Shown: one piece after another, positions 6,150 to 11,617 of the stretch | How the letters are laid out: each line of letters starts with the position of its first letter | Numbering within the stretch: the stretch's first letter is position 1 | Assembly: GCA_021296375.1 (NCBI GenBank) | Contig: JAGWAQ010000040.1 | Coordinates: 1-11,617 of the forward strand | Source: Alphaproteobacteria bacterium | GTDB lineage: Bacteria; Pseudomonadota; Alphaproteobacteria; Puniceispirillales; UBA1172 | Length of the DNA stretch: 11,617 nucleotides | Direction: 5' to 3' | Translations under genes and position numbers: made by a program | The notes under the pieces: model-generated | What the model was told of the DNA's origin: nothing | The model's input: the letters and a program-made list of their open reading frames with translations, nothing else | The model's database searches: none

Positions 6150-6982
6150 CAGATCAATTCATCCCGAACCCAGGCGGTGAATTCATGGGGGTGGATATCC
6201 GCCTTGCGGATGAAACTGTCAAAATAGCTGATCGATTGGCGGATCGATTCCTTGCCCGTCAGCACAAGGTAATTATTGCCAAGATAAAACGCCGAGCGGA
6301 TATTGCCAAAAATCGTCACCGGCGCGGCGTAATGACGGCGGCCGTCGATCAGGAACATCCGCACCGTGGGGTAAAGCTCTTCCGCTGCCCGCGCCAGATG
6401 CTCGATCTGCCGGCGCCGTAATGATGGCGGCAGTTTTTCCCAGATATCCCGCCCGGCGGCAAAAGATTTCAGGCTCTGCATCGACATGACAATCTCAAGA
6501 TCGGTTTCCGGACGCTCAAAATAGCTGACGTTCTGCTCCGCCTGGATGGAACGGTATTTTGCCATTTCAGGGTTGAGGTCATTGAGGAAGTCAAAAATCT
6601 CCGGCAGGCAAAACAGCTCCGGCAGATGAAACGGGATGTAACGGATTTTCTGGCCAATCGCCTCTTCCCGCCATGAGGCCAGAATGGAATCCTCATCTTC
6701 AGGGCTGGTCTGTTCAATGTCGATTTCCGGCGTCACTTCCGTGTCCTTCTGGCCGGTTTCCGACAGGCCCGTCAGCCAGTCCATGGACACGTTATGGTGT
6801 TCGGCAATACGCGCCATGGTCTCGACCCTGGGCAGGCGAGTGGTGCGGCCATCCAGCATTTGCGAAAGCGCCGACCGGTCAATGCCGATGGTTTCCGCAA
6901 ACGCGCCTTTCGACTGGCCGGTTTGCTGGATCAGGCTCATCAACCTTTCCTGAAAGAGTTTATGCAAATCGCGCTTGTCCAT
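6149..6982 (-). CDS. XRE-family helix-turn-helix transcriptional regulator
   Basis: This 277-residue DNA-binding protein has a Cro/CI-type helix-turn-helix at about 10-72; the recognition part is KGAFAETIGIDRSALSQMLD at 25-44, followed by SMDWLTGL at 66-73. An acidic linker (80-98) leads to an alpha-helical C-terminal domain with the conserved-looking block RRHYAAPVTIFGNIRSAFYL at 215-234, probably the sensing or dimerising part; its ligand is unknown. The ATG at 6982 is preferred to the GTG at 6994 because AGGTGA then sits eight bases upstream and the helix-turn-helix keeps its normal N-terminus. The gene is divergent from the desaturase, and a 16-base palindrome lies 14 bases before its start, so autoregulation and control of the desaturase side are plausible. 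The C-terminal length is well beyond phage-type Cro repressors. Confidence 0.9.
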   Translation of the reverse strand: MDKRDLHKLFQERLMSLIQQTGQSKGAFAETIGIDRSALSQMLDGRTTRLPRVETMARIAEHHNVSMDWLTGLSETGQKDTEVTPEIDIEQTSPEDEDSILASWREEAIGQKIRYIPFHLPELFCLPEIFDFLNDLNPEMAKYRSIQAEQNVSYFERPETDLEIVMSMQSLKSFAAGRDIWEKLPPSLRRRQIEHLARAAEELYPTVRMFLIDGRRHYAAPVTIFGNIRSAFYLGNNYLVLTGKESIRQSISYFDSFIRKADIHPHEFTAWVRDELI

Positions 6983-6995
6983 GGGCCGTCTCACC

Positions 6996-7011
6996 TGTGA
7001 TAATCATCACA
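6996..7011. promoter_or_regulatory. CRP-like palindromic operator in the XRE/desaturase intergenic region
   Basis: TGTGATAATCATCACA is symmetrical over its outer six bases on each side and fits TGTGA-N6-TCACA, the consensus of CRP-type regulators. It adjoins the XRE gene's ribosome site and the start of the AT-rich promoter region (about 7010-7120) of the desaturase. It could be a cyclic-AMP receptor site or the operator of the XRE protein itself; the sequence alone does not decide. Confidence 0.5.
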
Positions 7012-7129
7012 TTCGCATATATTTATTATTTTATACTTTCACAACGTCTTCTCTATTTTATGCGCATTATCTACAAAAACAATACATTCTCTCCTTGGGG
7101 TTATATTCAGCCTTTTGTATGAGTATTTC

Positions 7130-8044
7130 ATGGTGTCTGTTCTCTCACGATATTCCGCCCTGGCGCTTCTTCTTCTGGTTTATGGCTTGTGGGCAGTCCT
7201 CATGATGATGGGGGGCGCCTGGGCCAGCTCGCCCCTGGGATATGCCGTCAATGTCATCCTGCTGACGCTTCTTGTGACGTTGCATTCCTCTCTTAGTCAT
7301 GAGGCTATCCACGGGCATTTGGTGCCGTCGTCGCGCCTTAACGACGCGCTGGTTCAGGCCAATATCGCGCTGCTGATCCCTTATGACCGCTATAAGGCGC
7401 TCCATCAACAGCACCACGACTGCCCTGACAAGGGGGACCCATTGTCGGACCCGGAAAGCTATTACGTCTTGCCGGACAAATGGCAGAACACGTCAATGGT
7501 GACGCGAGGGCTTTATAAAATTCGTTCAAGCCTGTTTGGGCGGCTGACCATTGGCTGGGCTTTCATGGTGATGGATTTCCTGAAGAGTGAGGTCATGGGG
7601 CTGGTGCGGGGGAGCGCGGGGTTCCGCCGTGCCTGGGGGGTTCATGCCCTGTTCACCCTGCCGGTGGTGGCGGTGATCAGCATGTCGTGGATCAGCGTGC
7701 CGCATTACCTTGTCTTTGTCGTGGTGCCGTCGCTGATGCTGTTGTCCTTGCGTTCTTACATCGAGCATCGCGCTTCAGGCTATTCCGACCGTGATACCGT
7801 GATCGTCGAAAGCAACCTGTTCTGGCGGATGCTTTTTCTCAACAATAATTTCCACGCCATCCACCATGACTTGCCGCATCTGCGCTGGTGGGAAGTGGCG
7901 CGCGAATACCACCGCCGCCGGGATTACTGGCAACAGCGAACCCAAGGGTATTGGTTCAGCGGATATTTTGACATTGCGGCGAAATACCTGTTTAAACTTC
8001 CGGCGTGGCTGTCGCCGCCTGTCTATGGCGGCAAGTCCAAATAA
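7130..8044 (+). CDS. Membrane fatty-acid-desaturase family protein
   Basis: This 304-residue integral membrane di-iron enzyme has the three histidine clusters of the family: HEAIHGH at 57-63, HQQHH at 92-96 and HAIHH at 242-246, which ligate the iron pair that activates oxygen. Hydrophobic segments lie around 10-28, 38-55, 136-150, 170-186 and 190-206, in keeping with a desaturase or hydroxylase in the inner membrane. The family acts on fatty acyl chains, carotenoids or other lipids; nothing here fixes the substrate. The ATG at 7130 (GAG six bases upstream) is chosen over a TTG at 7115, but neither ribosome site is strong. The PhnD-like gene follows after 51 bases in the same direction and is probably cotranscribed. 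It is divergent from the XRE regulator, a common regulator-target layout. Confidence 0.9.
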   Translation: MVSVLSRYSALALLLLVYGLWAVLMMMGGAWASSPLGYAVNVILLTLLVTLHSSLSHEAIHGHLVPSSRLNDALVQANIALLIPYDRYKALHQQHHDCPDKGDPLSDPESYYVLPDKWQNTSMVTRGLYKIRSSLFGRLTIGWAFMVMDFLKSEVMGLVRGSAGFRRAWGVHALFTLPVVAVISMSWISVPHYLVFVVVPSLMLLSLRSYIEHRASGYSDRDTVIVESNLFWRMLFLNNNFHAIHHDLPHLRWWEVAREYHRRRDYWQQRTQGYWFSGYFDIAAKYLFKLPAWLSPPVYGGKSK

Positions 8045-8095
8045 CATTGCTCCCGATAATATTGTTGCGGCAGTGGTGATGCAGGAAGGCTTAAC

Positions 8096-8821
8096 GTGGA
8101 CACCAAGCTTGATATGTACAACGCGCCGATCATGCGGCCGCTTTTTGCCCGGCTCACCGACCATGCTTTAGCGGGGGTTGATCATGCCGCCCTGGGGGCA
8201 GGTGATCTGGCGCTGGGGCAGATTTGCGGGATTGATTATGTTCGCGCTCCTGCCGGGCACTATCATTACCTCGCCACCTTCAGCGTTGCCGACACCTCGT
8301 TTCCCGCCGGGCATTACAACTCCCTGCTTGTGGCCACCAAAGGCGCGGGGTTTGACCTGATGCGGGATTACGACGCGGCAACCACTCCTGTTGCGATAAA
8401 TCAGGCGGGGTCGTTTTCCGGCGCGCTGGCCTTGAAGGCGAATCTCATGGACGCTGGTCTTGATTTGCCGGAGGCGGTGAAATTCTCTGGCGGGCATCTT
8501 GCGTCGATGGAAATGGTGGCGGAGGGGCAGGCGGCCCTGGCGGCGATTGATCGGCTCAGCTTTGCCATGGCCCGCGCGCAATCCCCTGACATGGTGGCGG
8601 GGGTTGATGTGGTGGGGGAAACCGCCATGGTTCCGGGCCTGCCCTTTATTTGCTCCCCAAAACTGCCCGCCGAGGCACGGGCGCAAGTGACGGCCAATTT
8701 GCTCAGCCTGCCGGAAGCGGCCTTCTGGCCAGAGCTTGCGGCGGCACTGGCCTTGCGCGGTGTCGACGCCATCAACCCCGCCGCTTATGACGCCATTCGC
8801 GCCGTCGACGCACGGGTTTAG
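8096..8821 (+). CDS. PhnD/SsuA-like substrate-binding-fold protein without signal peptide
   Basis: The 241-residue product resembles the PhnD/SsuA/TauA-like periplasmic binding fold of phosphate/phosphonate transporters. The family-typical second lobe is visible: AINQAGSFSGALALKANL at 100-117, then FSGGHLASMEMVAEGQAAL at 130-148, IDRLSFAM at 151-158 and a late GLPFICSP at 181-188. No signal peptide or lipobox is present: the N-terminus MDTKLDMYNAPIMRPLF is polar and leads straight into the first strand, so the protein is probably cytoplasmic and may act as a sensor or an enzyme-like relative rather than a transporter subunit. No permease or ATPase gene adjoins it. The GTG start is well supported by AGGAAGG at 8083-8089, six bases upstream. 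It sits 51 bases behind the desaturase. Its stop overlaps tail-to-tail with a small minus-strand gene. Confidence 0.8.
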   Translation: MDTKLDMYNAPIMRPLFARLTDHALAGVDHAALGAGDLALGQICGIDYVRAPAGHYHYLATFSVADTSFPAGHYNSLLVATKGAGFDLMRDYDAATTPVAINQAGSFSGALALKANLMDAGLDLPEAVKFSGGHLASMEMVAEGQAALAAIDRLSFAMARAQSPDMVAGVDVVGETAMVPGLPFICSPKLPAEARAQVTANLLSLPEAAFWPELAAALALRGVDAINPAAYDAIRAVDARV

Positions 8822-8997
8822 GTTTGTTTTTCAATTTCGTCAATGGTTTGGAAAAGTGACATGATCAACATTTTGGGCAGCTCATTCATTTCCGTCAGCA
8901 GATTGACCTCCACCGGTTTCTCAAAGCCTTCTGTCAATCGTGAGGAATCAAGCGTGACAAAGTCAAACTGCTGTAGCCATGATGGGTGCTGTTGCAT
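8818..8997 (-). CDS. Small conserved-looking protein, 59 residues, function unknown
   Basis: A complete minus-strand frame runs from ATG 8997 to TAA 8818-8820. GAGGAAG (plus-strand 9002-9008) lies four bases upstream, a good ribosome site. The product opens with MQQHPSWLQQFDFVTLD and ends in an amphipathic helix, KMLIMSLFQTIDEIEKQ at 42-58. It is acidic, soluble, and has no cysteines, signal peptide or known motif. The ribosome site, compositional sense and the paired inverted repeats just upstream argue for a real gene. Its end overlaps the end of the PhnD-like gene by three bases, so the two transcripts converge. I recognise no family; an antitoxin-like or accessory role would be a guess. 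Confidence 0.6.
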   Translation of the reverse strand: MQQHPSWLQQFDFVTLDSSRLTEGFEKPVEVNLLTEMNELPKMLIMSLFQTIDEIEKQT

Positions 8998-9046
8998 CGG
9001 TCTTCCTCATAAGATCGTCAATTTCCAAGGACGGAAACCTTTCCCC

Positions 9047-9078
9047 CTAGGATGAGCCTAGTAGATTGATTGTCAATC
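9047..9078. promoter_or_regulatory. Two adjacent inverted repeats and a -35-like box upstream of the 59-residue gene
   Basis: CTAGG-ATGAG-CCTAG at 9047-9061 is followed two bases later by GATTGA-TTG-TCAATC at 9064-9078. The second repeat contains, on the minus strand, TTGACA at 9071-9076, a perfect -35 hexamer pointing to the small gene. A 17-base spacer would put ATCCTA in the -10 place, which is a poor match. This may be an operator overlying a promoter. The rest of 8998-9131 holds no gene that I can support. Confidence 0.35.
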
Positions 9079-9131
9079 GTGATGGCTTCACAAAACCGTG
9101 AACAAGGGATGAAGAAACGACTAACCCCATC

Positions 9132-9160
9132 AAAAAACCGCACCCCGAAGGATGCGGTTT
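9132..9160 (-). terminator. Rho-independent terminator of the flavoprotein gene
   Basis: AAACCGCA at 9135-9142 pairs with TGCGGTTT at 9153-9160 over eight base pairs around a 10-base loop. On the minus strand the stem runs into TTTTTT (A-run at 9132-9137). It lies about 23 bases after the stop of the leftward flavoprotein gene. Confidence 0.85.
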
Positions 9161-9182
9161 GATGACAGGTGAGCGGCCGTGA

Positions 9183-11617
9183 TTAGGACCGCATTTTTGA
9201 GCCATCAGGGGCATAGAGCGGCGCGCCCTGGATTTCGACAGGTCGCATTTCTCCCAGAATTTCGACATCCAGTATTGTGCCCGGCGTCGAATGTTCGGTG
9301 CTGACATAAGCCATGGCCATGGATTTCCCGACATGATGGGCATAGCCGCCGGAGGTGATGTACCCCACCGCTTCGCCATCTTTCAGCACCGCTTCATCGA
9401 GGGTGACGTCCATGGGGCTGTCGACCGTAACGGTGACGAGCTTGCGGGCAACGCCTTCCTGCTTGAAGGCGAGGGTGGCGTCTTTGCCGACAAAATCCTT
9501 GGTCCAGTTGATGAAGGCATCCATGCCGCTTTCGACCGCGTTGAAGTCCGGCCGGAATTCCAGCGACCACGCCCCCCAGCCTTTTTCAAGCCGCAGGGAC
9601 ATGAGCGCCCGGTTGCCATACCAGCGGTAGCCGAGATCAGCCCCCGCCTCTTCGATCGCCTCCGCCAGTTTGATGAGGTATTGCGGGCGGCAGTAAATCT
9701 CATACCCCAGCTCACCGGAAAAATTGATGCGGTTCAGGATAACCGGCACACCGCCAACAAAGCTCATGCGGCAATCCCTGAACTTGAAGGCGTCGGCGGA
9801 CACATCATCACGGGTGATGCGGGACAGCAGCTCGCGTGATTGTGGCCCCGCAAGACCGATGCCGTGCCAGTCGCCGGTCTGGTTCTGGTGGCTGACGTCA
9901 TCAGGCAGGGTCTGGGCGAAGAAGCGGGAATGGGCATCCTGCATGGCGCCGGAACCGAACAGCATGAAATGCTCATCATCAAAACAGGCGATGGTCAAAT
10001 CGCCGTAAAGGCGGCCCTTTTCCGTCAGCATCGGCGACAGGGTGATGCGGCCTGGCTTCGGCACATAGCCTGCCATGGTCTTGTTCAGCCAGTCGCGGGC
10101 GCCGGCACCTTTGATCTCATGCTTGGCGAAATTGGCCAGCTCGATCCCGGCGACGCTTTCGCGCACGGCTTTGACTTCTTTTGCGACATAGTCATGGCTT
10201 CGGTTGCGCTCAAAAGTCGGGTCTTCCCAGGCGTCCTCCGGGCTATCGGCAAACCACAGCACATGTTCAAGCCCGAAGGCTTGACCCATCCGCGCGCCTT
10301 TTGCCACCAGTCGATCATAAAGCGCGGTGGTCTGTTGCTTGCGGCCTTTCGGCAAGGTTTCGTTCGGGAACGTCATGACAAAGCGGCGTTCGTAATTCTC
10401 CGTGCTTTTGACGGTTCCCCAATCCGGCGAAGCCCAGTTGCCGAAACGCGCGACATCCATCGCCCAGACATCGATCGACGGCTCGCCATCGATCATCCAT
10501 TCCGCCATTGTCAGGCCAACGCCGCCGCCCTGGCAGAAGCCAGCCATGACGCCGACCGCGCACCAGTAATTTTTCATCCCCGGCACAGGCCCGATCATGG
10601 GGTTGCCGTCAGGGCCAAAGGTGAACGGCCCGTTAATGGCATCCTTGATGCCGGCATTGGCCAGTTGCGGCATGCGCTCAAACCCCAGCTCAAGGCGGTC
10701 AGCGATATGCTCAAGGTTCGGTTGCAGCAATTCATGGCCAAAATCCCAGGGGGTGCCATCGACTTTCCACGGCACGCCGACAGGCTCATATGTGCCGAGC
10801 AACAAGCCCTCGCGTTCCTGGCGGAAATAGATATTGGCCTGGTAATCGATCCCGCAGGGCAGGCGCGAGCCAAAATTGGCGATCTCGTCAATCTTCTCGG
10901 TGATCAGGTAATGGTGTTCCATCGGCTGGACAGGGAAGTTCAGCCCTGTCATATGGCCGACCTCGCGCGCCCACAGCCCGCCGCAATTGACCACATGTTC
11001 GGCGTTGATGACACCTTTCGGGGTGGTGATATCCCAGCTGCCATCAGGGCGTTGGGTGGTGGCGGTGGCAGGGGTATGGGTGAAATACTGCGCGCCGTAA
11101 TGTTTCGCCGCCTTGGCAAAAGCGTAGGTGGTGCCCGACGGGTCGAGATCACCGTCCTGATCATCCCAGAGCGCGGCAAGGTAATGTTTCGGGTCGATAA
11201 GAGGATGACGTTCGGCGACTTCCTCAGGCGAGATGAACTCCTGCTCAAGCCCCATGTAGCGGGCTTTTGAGCGTTCACGCTTCAGGTAATCATACCAGGT
11301 TTTGTTCGACGCCAGATAGAACCCCCCCGTCAGGTGCAGGCCCGTCGATTGCCCTGACAGCTCCTCGATCTCCTTGTAGAGATTGATGGTGTAGCTCTGC
11401 AGGCGGGAGATATTGGGGTCAGAGGAGATGGTGTGAATCTGCCCCGCCGCGTGCCAGCTTGAGCCGGAGGTCAGCTCATCGCGTTCCAGCAGAACGGCGT
11501 CTTTCCAGCCGAATTTGGCGAGGTGAAAGAGGATGGAACAGCCCACCACCCCGCCGCCAATAATGACAACCTTGGCATGGGAGGGGAGGGTCTTTGCGCC
11601 AGTGGCGTCGTCTTTAA
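9183..11617 (-). CDS. FAD-dependent dimethylglycine/sarcosine dehydrogenase-like protein with GcvT domain (5' end beyond window)
   Basis: About 810 residues are visible. The frame is open to the right edge and the Rossmann motif IIGGGVVG lies near visible residues 18-25, so the true start is outside the window and a start at 11549, which would cut that motif, is wrong. The N-terminal DAO/FAD domain includes SSWHAAGQ, whose His (about visible residue 55) matches the histidine that carries covalent FAD in dimethylglycine and sarcosine dehydrogenases, and DGNPMIGPVPG later on. The C-terminal 350 residues or so are a GcvT/aminomethyltransferase-type folate domain, with FSGELGYEIY and a GcvT C-terminal barrel. 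The family oxidatively demethylates N-methylated glycines in the cytoplasm, handing the one-carbon unit to tetrahydrofolate, as part of glycine betaine or methylamine catabolism. Several paralogous substrates are possible, so no symbol is given. The length is normal for the family, and a terminator follows. Confidence 0.92.
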   Translation of the reverse strand, partial: KDDATGAKTLPSHAKVVIIGGGVVGCSILFHLAKFGWKDAVLLERDELTSGSSWHAAGQIHTISSDPNISRLQSYTINLYKEIEELSGQSTGLHLTGGFYLASNKTWYDYLKRERSKARYMGLEQEFISPEEVAERHPLIDPKHYLAALWDDQDGDLDPSGTTYAFAKAAKHYGAQYFTHTPATATTQRPDGSWDITTPKGVINAEHVVNCGGLWAREVGHMTGLNFPVQPMEHHYLITEKIDEIANFGSRLPCGIDYQANIYFRQEREGLLLGTYEPVGVPWKVDGTPWDFGHELLQPNLEHIADRLELGFERMPQLANAGIKDAINGPFTFGPDGNPMIGPVPGMKNYWCAVGVMAGFCQGGGVGLTMAEWMIDGEPSIDVWAMDVARFGNWASPDWGTVKSTENYERRFVMTFPNETLPKGRKQQTTALYDRLVAKGARMGQAFGLEHVLWFADSPEDAWEDPTFERNRSHDYVAKEVKAVRESVAGIELANFAKHEIKGAGARDWLNKTMAGYVPKPGRITLSPMLTEKGRLYGDLTIACFDDEHFMLFGSGAMQDAHSRFFAQTLPDDVSHQNQTGDWHGIGLAGPQSRELLSRITRDDVSADAFKFRDCRMSFVGGVPVILNRINFSGELGYEIYCRPQYLIKLAEAIEEAGADLGYRWYGNRALMSLRLEKGWGAWSLEFRPDFNAVESGMDAFINWTKDFVGKDATLAFKQEGVARKLVTVTVDSPMDVTLDEAVLKDGEAVGYITSGGYAHHVGKSMAMAYVSTEHSTPGTILDVEILGEMRPVEIQGAPLYAPDGSKMRS

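Noticed and set aside
8843..9055. 70-codon plus-strand frame after the PhnD-like gene
   Set aside because: The opposite strand holds the better supported 59-residue gene with a strong ribosome site; this frame has none and has odd Ser/Cys-rich composition.
9840..11270. 476-codon plus-strand frame
   Set aside because: It is antisense to the FAD/GcvT dehydrogenase, rich in Arg/His/Ala as expected of a shadow in GC-rich DNA, with no domain signature.

Overview
The window looks like chromosomal DNA of an alphaproteobacterium. Most genes are moderately GC-rich, with codon use biased to G/C at third positions, and they encode proteins typical of that class: a dimethylglycine/sarcosine dehydrogenase-like flavoprotein, an XRE regulator with a long C-terminal domain, and a histidine-box desaturase. 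The assignment is inferred; there is no rRNA or other marker gene here, and no tRNA or CRISPR array was seen.

Layout: (1) 1-533, minus: 5' part of a Popeye-like membrane/cyclic-nucleotide-binding-type protein running off the left edge. (2) about 600-3770, plus: a sharply AT-rich island with an overlapping two-gene restriction-modification module, a C5-cytosine DNA methyltransferase followed by a GHKL ATPase that carries a C-terminal PD-(D/E)XK-like nuclease domain. (3) 3786-5823, minus: a tightly coupled operon of unknown function with two DUF2589-type proteins and a GHG-motif protein resembling the Stv domain, possibly headed by a further small ORF, and ending in a rho-independent terminator. 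Between its last stop codon and the terminator lies an in-frame, Gly/Trp/Tyr-rich coding-like remnant. (4) 5921-6982: a small zinc-ribbon-like protein converging on an XRE regulator. (5) 6983-8821: an AT-rich divergent regulatory region with a TGTGA-N6-TCACA palindrome, then a fatty-acid-desaturase-type membrane enzyme and a leaderless PhnD-like substrate-binding-fold protein. (6) 8818-9160, minus: a 59-residue small protein gene with paired inverted repeats upstream, then a terminator belonging to the next gene. (7) 9183-11617, minus: a nearly complete FAD/GcvT-domain dehydrogenase whose N-terminus lies beyond the right edge.

Working together: the methyltransferase and ATPase-nuclease almost certainly form one defence unit, probably acquired horizontally. 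The DUF2589 genes are translationally coupled to each other and to the GHG-motif gene and are the least understood part of the window; their closeness to the restriction system invites, but does not prove, a defence or envelope role. The XRE regulator is a plausible controller of the divergently transcribed desaturase/PhnD-like pair. The flavoprotein belongs to methylamine/betaine one-carbon catabolism.
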